A stretch of 64,000 nt of DNA from Pedobacter cryoconitis (GTDB lineage: Bacteria > Bacteroidota > Bacteroidia > Sphingobacteriales > Sphingobacteriaceae). The position numbers and the translations under genes were made by a program. The stretch is taken from positions 1-64,000 of the forward strand of contig NZ_QLLR01000022.1 of assembly GCF_003259615.1 (NCBI RefSeq), read 5' to 3'. Shown piece after piece: positions 16,989-31,900 of the stretch. The first letter of the stretch is position 1. Every line of letters starts with the position of its first letter. The notes below the pieces were generated by a model. It was not told where the DNA came from, did not search any database, and saw only the letters and a list, made by a program, of their open reading frames with translations.

Positions 16989-19900
16989 ATGAAAGTGAAG
17001 ATTGAAAAATCAAACGTCCAGGAGATCGTGGAGCTTAATATGGTTCAAAAGGGCATGTTGTATCACTACCTGAAAGATTCGCAGGAAAATCTTTACAATG
17101 TGCAGCTCGCTTTTCATATTCATGGAGAACTTAATGTTGATTTATTGCAAGAGGCTTTAAATGCAGTGCAGCTTGGGAATGATGCGCTGCGTTCGGTTTT
17201 CAGTTGGGAAAAACTATCCAGGCCGCTACAGCTTATCCTTAAAGAATGTGCAGTTAATTTTACTTATTTAGATCTTTCGAAAGACCTGCAGGAAGACAAT
17301 GGTGATTTTGTGACTGAATACCTGTCAAAAGATGCGGCTAAACGCTTTGATCTGAATGCGCTTCCGCTAAGGGTGAGTGTTATTAAAGTTGCTGCGCACT
17401 CATTTATATTGATAATTACTCATCATCATATTCTATATGACGGCTGGAGCACCGGCATTATATTAAAAGAAATTTTTGACTGCTATAAACAATTATTAAA
17501 TCAGCAAAGGCCTTTTATTGGTCGTAAGACAAGTTACAGCGCTATACAACTGGCAATACAGCAGGCGGCAAATCATCAGGAAACTCTTCATTACTGGAAA
17601 AATTATCTGGAAGGATATGAAATAACTTCTTTTTTTTCAAAAACAGCTTTTTCCAACTTCACTGCAAAGTCCCAAAAAATCCGCTTTACTGTGGCGGGAC
17701 AATCTTTGGCTTCATTTTCGGAAACTCATTTTGTGACGAAAGCATCGGTCATTTATGCAGCTTATGGGTTATTACTACAGCAATACTTTAATGAACCAGA
17801 TGTCACTTTTGGAACAGTGGTTTCCGGCAGGGATGTTCCTGTTCAGGGCATTGAGCAGGTCGTAGGGAATTTTATTAATACTATTCCGCTGCGTTTGACC
17901 GGTACAGCTAATCATACGTTGCTTTCAGTTGTGAATATGGTTAGTGAACAGCTGATTGAACGGGAGTCTTTTACGTCTGTTTCGAACACAGCTGTAAGAG
18001 AGTTGCTACAACTGAGGCCTACGGAATTATTGTTTGATTCTGCCGTAGTGATTGAGAACTATCCGCTGGATGAAACCTGGCTAAAGGGATTAAATTCACT
18101 TTCTCTGGAATTAAAATCCGTACAGGAATTTACAGATATTCCGCTGATGGTGACGGTTTTCTTTACTAAAGATGTGGAAATTGAACTTTCGTGTAAAGCT
18201 GGTTATGCTGATAACTTATCAATGGCTTCTTTAGCGCATGCGTTTAAAGCAATCATAAATGCTATTACTGATCATCCCCATGAGCAAGTCAGTGCAGTAC
18301 AGCTTTTGTCAGCTGCGGAAACAGAAAATTTACTTTTATTCTTCAATAATACACAAATTAGTTATCCACGGGATGCAACGGTTGTTTCATTATTTGAACG
18401 CCAGGCAGCGCTTATTCCGGATAAGACAGCACTTATATATGAAAATACAGTACTTACTTATCGTTCACTAAACAATAAGGCTAATCAGCTGGCCCATACA
18501 CTCAGACAAAAATACGGGATTGGGCAAGGGCATCGCGTGGCGATTATGGCAGAACGTTCTGAATGGCTGGTCATTGGTTTACTCGGTATTCTAAAATCAG
18601 GGGCCTGTTATGTGCCAGTAGATCCGCTTTATCCAGTCGAAAGGATTGGCTATATGCTGGAAGATAGTGAAGCTGGTGTGCTGATTACATCCGGTGAAGT
18701 ACCTGGGACAGGCTCGTATGGTGGTGCAGTACTGAACATGGAAGAGATATTGTCCCTGCAAACAGAAAATCCGGAAAAGATAAATAATCCGGATGATTTA
18801 TGCTATACCATTTATACATCCGGTTCAACTGGCAAACCGAAGGGGGTGATGATCACACATGGAAATGTAGTTAATTTTTTCGCTGGTATGAACAGTCAAT
18901 TGCCCTTGCAAGCTGACGATTGTATATTGGCGGTTACCAGCACATCATTTGATATTTCAGTACTGGAAATTTTCTGGACCTTATGTCAGGGGATTAAAGT
19001 GGTTATTCATCCTTCCTATGTAGCGTTAAACGACCTGGACCGGTATTTGCAATTGTCTTCTTCTGATCGTATAACGCTGCTTCAATCAACGCCGTCATTT
19101 ATGCAGCAGGCCTTGGAAAGTCCAGGCTCCATAGCGTTCCTTCGTTCTCTTCGTCTGTTGTTAATGGGGGGAGAAGGTGTTCCCTTATCACTTGTACGTG
19201 ATCTTCAACAAGAAACTAACGCTGCTCTGTACAATATGTATGGCCCAACAGAAACCACAATCTGGTCTTGTGTACATGCTTTTGAACCGGGACTGCAAAA
19301 GGTATTGGTAGGAACCCCTATAGCCAATACACAACTATATATATTGAATAAAGACCTGCAATTGCTGCCTGTAGGGGCGGTTGGTGATTTATATATCGCA
19401 GGGGATGGCTTGTCTTGCGGTTATTGGAGACGGCCTGAACTTACTGCAGAGAAATTTATAGCAAATCCATATCAGGCTGGTAGTTTGATGTATAAAACCA
19501 GTGATATGGCCCGCTGGCAAGCCGATGGCACGGTAGAACTGCTGGGGCGTGAAGACAACCAGGTGAAAATTCGTGGTTATCGTGTAGAGCTGGGCGAAAT
19601 AGAGAATAGTTTGTGTGCTTATGCCGGTATTACTGAAGCTGTAGTCACTGCAAGGGAAGAAAATGGTACAAATGTGCTGGTCGCCTATTATGTAGCACAG
19701 GAGCCTGTTACAGAAACATTATTGAGTGGCTTTCTGATGAAATCACTGCCTGGCTATATGATGCCTGCTTATTACACGCATTTATCTGCCATGCCTTTAA
19801 CGCCAAATGGAAAAATGGATCGCAAGGCCCTGCCAAATCCGGAAATTAAATCTGGTGATGACTTTGTTGCACCTGCTGGTGAAACCGAAGAAAAGCTGGT

Positions 19901-22900
19901 GTTATTGTGGGCAGAAGTATTAGCAATTGATAAAAATAAGATAAGTGCTGTACATAGCTTTTTTGACCTTGGTGGACATTCGCTAAAAATGATTGCCCTG
20001 GTAAACAGGATATTGAGGGAGTTTAATGTGGTGTTTGCTATCAATCAGATATTTGAATATCAGGATATAAAACGTCAGGCACTTTATTTAGAAGGTAAAG
20101 AACAAATTGCCTATACACCCATTTTACCGGCACCTGTCTCTGCTTATTACCCTTTGTCATCAGCTCAAAAGCGATTGTATTTTGTATATGAACTTGATCA
20201 ATCCTCCACAGCCTATAATGGTGGTGTTACCATCATGCTGGAGGGAACAATTCACAAGGAACATATAACAGATGTATTTCGTAAACTCATTGACAGGCAT
20301 GAAATATTCAGGACCTCATTTGGACTTAACAATGGGCACATTGTTCAAATGATAGCCGATAAGGTTCAATTTGAAATCACTTGTCTTACTGCTGCTGAAG
20401 AAACATTGCAAACCGTAATACAACAATTTTCCCGTCCATTTAATTTGTCGCAAGCACCTTTAATACAGGTTGCATTAGTAAATATTGCTGAGGCAAAGCA
20501 TCTGATGATCATTGATCTGCATCATATTATTGGTGATGGTGTATCACAAGATGTATTAACCAGGGAGTTTATGGCGCTGTACAATAATGAGGTGCTGCCG
20601 CCTTTAGTGCTACAGTATAAAGATTATGTGGTCTGGCAGCAGGAAAAAACTCAGCAGGAGAAAATAAAATTACAAAAGTATTTCTGGAAAAATAATTTTA
20701 ATGATTTGCCCGGATCGCTGGAGTTACCTGTCGATTTTGACCGGGTACCTGCACATCAATACAAAGGCCGGGCTTTTGATTTTGAAATCGGTGCGGCAGA
20801 AACAGCAAAACTTCAATCGCTGGCACAAGGCGAAGGCACTACTTTATTTACTGTACTGCTCTGCGCATATACCATATTTCTGGGTCGTCTGGGTAATCAG
20901 GAAGATGTCATTGTAGGTACACCAGTTGCAGGAAGACAACATACTGATCTGGAAAATATGATCGGCATGTTTGTAAATATGCTTGCTTTACGCAGCAGGC
21001 CAGTGGCTTCGATTACCGTGAAGGAATTTTTAAAAACAATGATTGCTCATACACAGGCATGTTTTTCACAACAGGAATTTCCTTATGAAGAACTGGTGGA
21101 TATGCTGGGTATACCCCGGGACACCAGCCGTAACCCTTTATTTGATACGTTATTTACTTACCAGAATTATAAAGAAACTGAGCTACAGTTACCAGGCCTG
21201 TCGCTTCAGGTTTCAGACACAGCACATCAGGCCATTCAGTTTGATCTCGTTTTGTCTGCTGCTGAAAAAGAAGGCAAAATTATATGCCGATTTGAGTATG
21301 CCTCTGAACTATTTAAAAGGGATACGATCCAGCGGTTTGCTGGTTATTTTAATGAAATAATCTATGCCATTACTGCAAATTCTGCTATTAAGATTGGTGA
21401 TATTGAAATAATTAATACCGAAGAACGTACGCTGCTGCTGAATTCCTTTAATGCTATAAAAACTGAGTACAATAAAGAGGAAAAAATCGTTGCCATAATT
21501 GAACAGCATGCTGAACGCTTACCTGATCATATTGCAGTAACGTTTGAGGGTAAAAGTCTTACTTACAGTCAGCTGAATCAGCAGGCAAATGCGCTGGCCA
21601 ATGTGTTACATGCCCGGCTGTATAACGTTGGAATACCCAGGATTGCTGTATTGTTTCAGCCTTCCATAGCAATGATTGTGGCTATACTCGCTGTATTAAA
21701 AGCAGGCGGAGTATATCTGCCTTTATCACCGCAGGTTGCCGCAGAAAGAAATGATTATATACTGTTTGACAGCGGGGCAGCCCTGGTACTTGTTCAGGAA
21801 AATATGCTGGAGGACAGTATGTCACTGGCATTTACCCGGGATAAGACTGCATTTCTGCCGGTTGGGGAAAACAATGCTTCTGCTACGGAACTGAATTTCG
21901 CTGTACCAGTAATTCCGGCAACGCAACCCATGTATATTATTTACACATCCGGTACAACAGGTGTACCCAAAGGAGTAGAGGTAAGCTATAACGGGGTGCT
22001 AAACTTACTCGCTTTTTATAAGCAGTTGTACCCGGTAGCAGCTGGTGTGTGCTTCAGCCAGGTTGCTAATATTTATTTTGACGCATCAGTATTTGAGATC
22101 TGGCCCGCATTAACAAATGGTGGTTGTCTTTGTATAGCACCGGAAGAGGTTCGGATGGATGCCCTTGCAATGCGTTCATGGCTGATCAGCAACAACATCG
22201 TGATTACTTATCAGGTCACCGCTATTGCAGAATATCTGCTTAATGAAACATGGCGGCCAGGGGAAAGTGCCTTGCAGGTGATGAATGTGGCAGGAGACAA
22301 GTTCAATTATTTACCCGCAAGAGATCTTCCATTTAAATTGTTTAACCTGTATGGGCCAACAGAAGATACCGTATGGACAACCTGGCTGGAAGTCACAGCA
22401 CAGGGCCGCACAAATGGGTATAGTATTGGGAAACCGATTGGAAATAAACAAATATTTATTCTTGATAAAGATCTTCGTTTACAGCCTGTAGGCGTTCCAG
22501 GAGAATTGTGTATTGGGGGAGAGGGCCTTGCATTGGGTTATATCAATAATAAAGCACTTACCGAAAAGCAATTTGTGCCAAACCCTTTTTTTGGAACAGG
22601 CCGTATTTATAAAACAGGTGATCTTGCCAAATGGGCACCTGATGGTGAAATTCTTTTTCTTGGAAGAAAAGATGACCAGGTTAAAATTCGCGGCTTCCGC
22701 GTGGAACCGGGTGAAATTGAACGTCACTTGTTAGCTCACCCTGCTATTAAAGAAGCTATTGTACTGGCCAGAGAAAAAAATGGAAGCAAATACCTCATTG
22801 CTTACTATGTAGCTGGTGAAACAATTACTATTCAGGAAGTAAGAGCATATCTGTCAGCTAAATTACCAGATTACATGGTGCCCGCATTTCTGATGGTATT

Positions 22901-25900
22901 GAGCTCCATGCCGCTTACGGCAAATGGAAAAATTAACCGTCAGGCATTGCCTGATCCTGATCTGGAAGCAGAAAATAGCTACGAAGCACCAGTAACACCA
23001 GAAGAACAATTGCTGGTGAAAGTTTGGGAAGAAGTTCTTGGTGTGGTTGGTATTGGTGTAACGCATAACTTTTTTTCAACCGGTGGTGACTCTGTAAAAT
23101 CAATACAGATCAGTTCCCGTTTACGTGAGCTTGGGTATAAAATCTCGGTAAAAGACATTTTTGCAGCTCAAATTATTCGTTTGCTTGCAGTTAAACTGCA
23201 AAAAGTAACCATGCAATACAGTCAGTTGACAGTACAGGGCAGCGCCAATTTAAGTCCTATACAACAATGGTTTTTTGAAGGAAATATCAAAAGTAAAGGT
23301 CGTTTTAACCAGTCTGTACTGCTTAGACTGGACCACCGGATTACCAAAGACAAAGTGACCCTGATTTTTGAGCAATTGTTAGCTCATCATGACGCATTAC
23401 GCCTCATCTTTAAGCTGGATGGTACACAGGTAATTCAGGAAAACCTGCCTCATGCAGCAATAAAGGTAGAGGAAATAGATCTGACAGGCATAGTACAGCC
23501 GGAACTGGAAATAGAAACCTTTGCTGACAGGCTCCAGCAGCACATGGATCTTGAAAATGGAGTACTTGTAAAACCAGGTCTGCTTCATCTGGACAACGGA
23601 AGCGCTTTGTTAATTGTAATACACCATCTTGTGGTGGACGCTTTTTCATGGCGCATTCTGCTCGATGATATTCAAACTCTTTACCTGCAGATCCTGGAAG
23701 AGACACCATTGTCGCTCCCTGCTAAAACAGCACCGTTTATTTCCTGGCCACAACAGCTTGAAAATTATTCCCGGAGTACTGCGTTCATCAAAGCTGCTTC
23801 CTATTGGAATGCGGCGGAAAGCCAATCCACTATAGTCCCAAAAAGAGATCATATCAATGGGGACAATTTAGTCAGCGAAGAAACGAAAATGTATTTTTCG
23901 CTGGACGAGGCAGCTACTGCCAGCCTGCTTACAAAAGTACCTGCTGCTTTTCATACGCAGATCAATGATATTTTGCTGGCAGCATTGCTGTTAAGTATTA
24001 AAAGACAATACCAGGATATAAATGGTGTATTACTGCACCTGGAAGGACATGGACGTGAAGAACTGGATGCTACCGTAGATTTTAGTCGTACTGTTGGCTG
24101 GTTTACGACCATTTACCCGGTTTACATGGAATATCCGTCAGACAGCCTCCCGGGCCTTATCAAATATGTAAAAGAAATACTGAGAAATATCCCGGATAAC
24201 GGGATCGGCTATCTGGTAAACAAGTATCTGCAAACTGGAAACAGGAATACATCAGAACAGGAGGTCAATGCCCGGATTGTGTTTAATTATCTTGGACAAG
24301 GAGATACCGATCTGAAGAACAATTTATTTTCCATTCAAACAGATGCGCCGGGAAATAACAGGGCTTCTGATGATAACAGGTTGTATGATTGGGATATATC
24401 AGGAATTATATTGCAGAAACGTTTGCAGATGACCATTGCATACAGCAAGGATCAATACAACGATGAAACTATGCAGCGGCTGATGAGTGCTTATCATACC
24501 AGCCTGATAGAATTGATTGCCTATTGTTCAGACTGTACAAAAGAGACACTAACCCCCGCTGATGTAACCTGTAAGGGTTTAACTATCAATCAGCTGGATG
24601 TTGTGCAACAGCAATATGTGATCGAAGATGTCTGCCCGCTTTCTCCTATGCAGGAAGGCATGCTGTTTCATTATCTGCTGAATCCTGATACAGAGAATTA
24701 CTTTGAACAGATGACCGTAAAGATAAAAGGTTCATTACAAGTTTCTGTCGTACAGCAAACTATGGACGCGCTTTTGGAGAGATACGGTGCACTGCGGACC
24801 ATTTTCTTACAGGAAGGGTTTTCCCGGGCCCTGCAGCTGGTGCTCAAACAACAACAAATCGTTGTTCAATACAATGATGTAGAAGAAGCCTGTGCAGCAA
24901 ATGGAAAAGATGAAATGATACTTTTTTATCGCTTGCAGGAGCGTGAGCAGAAATTCGACCTGAGTAAAGATGCACTCATCCGTTTATGTATACTTAAAAC
25001 GGGTAAAGATGAATATGAACTGATCTGGAGTCATCATCATATTATAATGGACGGGTGGTGCCTGGGTATTATCCTGAAAGATTTTATGAAACTGTACCAG
25101 GGGTATTGCAGCAACACTGAAAAACTGATGCCTCCTGTTCATACGTATTCCAAATACCTGCAATGGCTCGAAAACAGAGACAATGAAGCTTCAGTCAATT
25201 ATTGGAGTACTTATTTGTCGGCATGCAATTTTCATTCTTCTCTGCCTGAAAAAGCAATTTTGCAAACCAAAGAGAAAGCTCCTGCACAGCAATTAAAACA
25301 TCAGCTGGTACTTGATGAAACGCTTGTGAAAAAGCTGCGCCAGGTATCTGCTACTCATGGTATTACCCTGAGTACACTTTTCCAGTTTGCCTGGGGCGTA
25401 TTGTTGTCCAGGTATAACAACAGGCAAGAATCAGTATTTGGAATAGTAACAGCAGGAAGACCGGCCGAAGTACAGGGAATTGAATCAATGGTTGGCTTGT
25501 TTATCAATACCATACCAGTACATATAATTTTTGAAGCACATCAGGTTATTGCTGATGTATTGTCCCGGTTGCAGGCAGCCGCACTTGATAGTGAAGCGCA
25601 TCAATACCTGACCTTACCTGAAATTCTGGCGGCAGGAGGGAAAGATAGTGGATTGTTTAACCATATTATGGTTTTTGAAAATTATCCGCTGTCACTTGAA
25701 TCTGTTGCTGCCCGCAATGGCCATGCTGATGAAATAACTATTTCGGATGCACATTTTTATAACCAGAGTAGTTATGATTTATCGCTGACTATTATCCCTG
25801 GTAAAGAAATGAGTGTACAGATGGATTATAATGCGTCAGTTTATGATACTGCCATCATTCAGCAAGCTTCAAGACATCTGTTTAACATTCTGAACTATAT

Positions 25901-28900
25901 AGTTGCACACCCTAAAGGACGCACAGGCGATATTCAGATCCTGGATATAGCAGAACAAAACAACCTGCTGTATGCTTGTAATACAACTGCAAACACGTAT
26001 TACAGCAATGAAGAAACTGTCGTGTCGTTGTTTGAAAAACAGGCAACGTTGTCGCCAGATAAACCGGCATTACACACCTCATCGGGTATGATGTGTTATG
26101 GTGAGCTGAAACAACTGTCTGATAAAATCGCCGGTTGTTTGCTACAAGCAGGCGTGCAGCGCGGAGATCTGGTCGCTTTGCTGCTGGAGCGGGAAACTTA
26201 TCTTGTACCCTGTATACTCGGGATTTTAAAAGCAGGAGCGGCATTTATACCTGTAGATACCGCTTACCCATCACAAAGAGTGCGGGCGGTGATTAACCAT
26301 GCCAAGCCTGTGTTACTGATCACCAGGGAAAAGTTCCTGCCAGAAGATATGCCTGAATCCATGATCTTGTTTGATCTCGATCAGCAGCAGGAGGCTATTT
26401 CGCAGCAAACCGCCTGTCCATCAACACTGCCTTCTGCTAAAGACCTGGCCTATGTTATTTATACTTCTGGCTCAACAGGAACACCTAAAGGAGTAATGAT
26501 TGAGCATGGCTCACTGTTAAATTATATCGCCTGGGCAGTATCAGTATATATCAAAGGGACAAAGGCTACTTTTCCGCTCTACTCTTCTATAGCTTTCGAT
26601 TTAACAATCACCACTATTTTTGCTCCGCTGGTTTCAGGAAATGATATTGTTGTTTATGGCGGGGTTTCTGATGGCGCACTGCTCGAAAAAGTCCTGACTG
26701 ATAACCGCTCCACAATTATCAAGCTTACGCCTTCGCACCTGAAAATGCTTTGCGCTATGAGATCACTTCCATTGCTGCAGGACAACAAACTTGTAACGCT
26801 GATTGTAGGCGGTGAAGATCTGGATACAAATCTGGCCGCAGAGGTTTATCGCCTGTACGATGGCACTGTTAGTCTGTACAATGAGTATGGCCCCACAGAA
26901 GCTACTGTTGGTTGTATGATTCATCTGTTTAATCCAGAACAAGAGCAAAGGCTGTCGGTTCCTATAGGCACGCCAGCTGCAAATACACAGATTTATATAC
27001 TCGATGATCTTTTGCAGCCTGTTCCCCTTGGTGTTACAGGTGAAATATATATAGCTGGTGAAGGTGTGGCCAGGGGATATTTGCAGGAAGAATTGCTTAC
27101 CCAGACTAAGTTCGCAACCAATCCTTTTATAGGAACAGGCCAGGGCAGAATGTATAAAACCGGTGATATGGCTTTAAGGCTGGCTGATGGTAATGTCCTT
27201 TTTAAAGGCAGAAATGATACTCAAATTAAAATTCGCGGATTCAGAATTGAACCTGGCGAAATAGAACACTGGTTATTGACTTATGCTGGAATAAAAGAGG
27301 CATTTGTAAACCTCCTTGATACTGGCGATAATAAAAATATCGTAGCCTATTATGTAGCGGAACATGAAATTCCAGTTGCTGAATTAAACGGATTTCTTGC
27401 CTCCACGCTCCCGAAATATATGGTGCCGCAATTTTATGTACAATTGCAAAGCTTTCCGCTTACCCTTAATGGAAAACTGGATAGTAGTGCCTTGCCACAG
27501 CCGGAAATACAACTTCTGCAGCAATATGAAGCCCCGGTTGGCAGTACAGAACAACAATTAACAGTAATATGGGCTGCTGTTTTGCAAACAGATGCCGAAA
27601 ATATCAGCCGCTATACCAGCTTTTTTGAACTGGGCGGGCATTCACTGAAAGCAGTGAAACTGGTTAATAAAATTTATGCCGATTTACAGGTTGTTATTCC
27701 CTTAAGTGAAGTTTTTACATACCCGGATATTGCTGGCATGGCTGAGCGTATCCGTGAAAAAGAAAAAATTATTTACAAGGGTATCAGAAAAGCAGAAGTA
27801 AGGCAATGGTATCCACTATCGTCTTCGCAAAAAAGACTTTACCTGTTATATACGTTAGACCATACGTCGCTTGCCTATAATATGCCCTATGCAGTTAAGC
27901 TGACCGGCAGTCTTGATCAAAAACGACTGGAGTCTGCAATTAACAGATTACTTGAACGACAGGAAAGTTTGCGCACAGCTTTTGTGATGACTGAAATTGA
28001 ACCGGTACAGCAGGTACTGGAAAAAGTTGATTTCATATTGCCAGTTATCCAGGCCGCAGCAACCGATATACCTTCAATTTATGATGTATTTGTACAGCCG
28101 TTCAATCTGGAAGAAGCCCCGCTTTTCAGAGCTTCACTGATTGCAGCAGCACCAGAAGAGCATTATCTACTATTAGATATGCACCATATCATTATGGATG
28201 GTGTATCACAGGAAATAATGATCAAAGAATTTCTTTCTTTATACAATGAGGAAGATTTATCTGCACCAGTTTTACAGTACAAAGATTATGCTTGCTGGCA
28301 GCAGAGCGATGAGCAGCAGTTAAAAAGGATAGCACACCGTGATTTCTGGTTACAGCAATTTGCAGAAGATATACCTGTAGCAGATCTGCCATCAGATTAC
28401 CCGCGCCCTGTTATACAACAATACGAAGGAAATACGGTCAGTTTTACGATTGATGAAGAGGTGACTAGTAGGCTGAGGGATATTGCCAGTCGTGAAAATA
28501 CCACCCTTTATATGATTTTGCTTACAGCATATTATATACTGCTTGGCAAATTATCAAATCAGGAAGATATAACGGTGGGGAGCCCGACAGCAGGACGGCA
28601 TCATCCGGATGTAGAAAAAATGATAGGTATATTTATTCATACCCTTCCATTACGTAATTTTCCGCTGAACAACTTGCGTGTACAGGAATTTCTGTCAAAA
28701 GTGACCGCCAATACGCTTTCCTGTTTTGAAAATGAAGCCTACCAGTATGAAGAACTTATACAGGACCTGCAGGTACCACGAAATACTGGACGGAATCCTT
28801 TATTTGATACTTTGTTTGTATTTCGAAAAGAAGAAACCAGCCCGCTGTCCATACCAGGATTGATACTTTCTCCTTGTAACTATATACATCCTGTATCACG

Positions 28901-31900
28901 ACTTGATATAACCCTGATGGCTGTTGAAGAAGAAAAACAGTTATCATTTAATCTGGAATATGCAACGGGATTATATACCAAAGATACCATAGAACGGTTT
29001 GCTGACTATTTTTGCCGGATTGTAAATAGTATAGCCACAAACCTGCAGCATACTATAGGCAATATAGAGTTATTGTCTGCCAGAGAACGGGATCAGGTAA
29101 TTCATGTGTTTAATAAAGGAGTTATACATCATCCTGAGGAACAACAAATGCTATTGTCTTTGTTTGACAATCAGGTGAAAAAGACACCTGAAAATATAGC
29201 TCTGCGTTTTGCAGACGGGAATATGACCTATTCTTCATTTGCAAGCCAATGTGATAACCTGGCTGGCTATCTGCAAAACGTAAAAGATATTGCACCGGGC
29301 GATTTGGTAGCGGTTATGTTAGAACGTGAAGCCTGCCAGGTATTAGCTGTATTTAGTATCTTAAAAACCGGGGCTGCCTATGTGCCTGTGGACCCTGCTT
29401 ATCCAAAGGAAAGAATACAGGCAATCCTTGCCGATGCCGGTATAAAAGTTCTGATTACAAGAACGAGGTACCTCGTGCCTTTAGAAAATGAACAGCTGAC
29501 GGTTGTTAATCTGGATGATGAGCTTACAGTTTTACAGGAACAAAAAAATGCTGTTGTTGCGGTCAATATCACAGCTGATCACCTGGCCTATGTTATGTAT
29601 ACTTCTGGTTCTGCTGGTATACCCAAAGGGGTAATGGTTACCCATGGCGCTCTTGCAAATGTTATAGGTGGCCTTCAGTATAGCTATCCGCTTGATGCAA
29701 CAGGTGTTTATCTTTTGAAAACCACTTTTTCTTTTGATGTATCAGCTGCCGAATTATTTGGCTGGTTCTTAAACGGGGGCAGCCTTTACCTGTTGCCTGC
29801 TGGAGAAGAAGGAAATGCTGCTGCAATTCTGGATAGTATCGCTCAGCATAAAATTACGCATATCAATTTTGTTCCTTCTATGTTTGCTGTTTTTTCAGAA
29901 GAAGCGGTAAAACAAAATATCAAACGGCTGAGCAGCCTGCAATATATTTTCCTGGCGGGTGAAGCACTGCTGTATAAAACGGTCAGGAAAATACAAGAAC
30001 TTGATTTGCCACTATTATTGGTAAATCTGTACGGGCCAACAGAGGGCACTATTTATGCCAGTGCCTATACTTTGCCGGCAGTTGGTGGAGACTCTGGTGT
30101 GCCTATCGGTAAGCCATTGCACAATGTGAAATTATATGTGCTTAATGCAGCAGGACATTCACAGCCTGCAGGTGTTCCTGGTGAATTATTTATTGCTGGA
30201 AAAGGAGTCGCTGCTGGTTATCTGAATAATCCTGCTTTAACTGAAGAGAAATTTATACTTCATCCCTATGAACCAGGAGAACGGCTCTATAAGACTGGTG
30301 ACCTGGTCAAATGGAGGCCGGATGGTAATCTTGAATTCCTGGGAAGAATAGATACCCAGGTGAAATTAAGAGGATTCAGAATAGAATTGGGCGAAATAGA
30401 GAAACAGCTCGCCGCTTACGATGATGTGCAGGAGGCTATTGTCATGGTTTGGGAACAGGACGGCGATAAACAACTTGTTGCTTATTATTTGAGTGAAAAG
30501 GAGCTGGATACTGGCCTGTTGCGCAAACATTTGCTGGCCAGGCTTCCAGGGTATATGGTGCCAGCTTATTATATGCAAATTACTAAACTTCCACTTACAG
30601 CTAATGGCAAACTTAACCGTAAGGCATTGCCGGTTCCTGCTATCTTGTCGGGTGATGATTATGCAGCACCTGATAGTTCACTGGAAATACAGCTCGTGGC
30701 TATATGGTCAGACCTTTTAAAGATTGCACCTGAGCATATCAGTGTAACCAAAAGTTTTTTTGAAATGGGTGGTCATTCATTAACTGCTACAGTTTTAATT
30801 AATAAAATCAAGAAAATTGCGCAGGCTACAGTTCCGCTTCGCGAGCTGTTCAGACTACAAACCATCCGGGAACTGGCAAAGTATATTGAGCAGGCAGAAA
30901 CCATCAGTTATGTGCCTGTCGGCTTAGCAGAAGTAAAGGAATATTATGTATTGTCTTCCGCACAGCGCCGTTTGTATTTTCTGTATGAGCTTGATCGTTT
31001 ATCTACGGCGTACAATATGCCCCAGGCAATAAGTATCCATGGTATTCCTGATGTAGAAAAAATAGAAAGTGCTTTTGCGGTACTGATTAACCGGTATGAA
31101 AGTTTACGGACCAGTTTTGAAGTGATAGATGGTGTGCCGCAGCAATGTGTGAAAGATAAAGTAAATTTCAGCCTGTCCCGGAAAGAATGCCAGAGCGAAG
31201 AAATAAATACTGTGATCAGCTCTTTTATTCAACCTTTTGTGCTGAATAATCCTCCACTGATCAGGGCCATGCTGATCACTATACCTCAAGAGCAAAATGT
31301 ATTGGTCGTAGATATGCATCATATCATTGCTGATGGTATTTCGCAACAACTGCTCTTGAAAGAATTATGGGAAGCATATAGTGGCAAACAATTTCAGCAA
31401 TCCCTTGCGCTCCAGTATAAAGATTACGCTGAATGGCAATCACAGCAGCTACAGCAGGAACGTACAGAAAAGCAACGTATGTTCTGGCTCAGACAGTTTG
31501 AAGAAGAGGTTGTATTTGAATTACCAGCAGATTATCCCAGACCTGCAGTTAAAGAGTACAACGGTAATGTACTGCACTTTGCACTCAGTGAAGAACAGAC
31601 GAAAAAAATAAATGCCATTGCTTTAGCTGCAGAGGCAACGCCTTTTATGGTGTTGCTCTCTCTGTATATGATATTCTTAAGCAAAATAAGTAATAAAGGG
31701 GATGTAGTAATAGGAACGCCAGTAGCAGGGCGTTCGCATGCAGACCTGGAAAATATGGTAGGCGTATTTATAAATACCATTCCGCTGCGTACCTCAGTAA
31801 ATGGAGAACTGAGTTTCCGCGATTTTCTACAGACTGTCAAAGCCTGTGTACTTTCATGTTTTGAGCACGAAGGATACCCATATGAAACGCTCATCGAGGA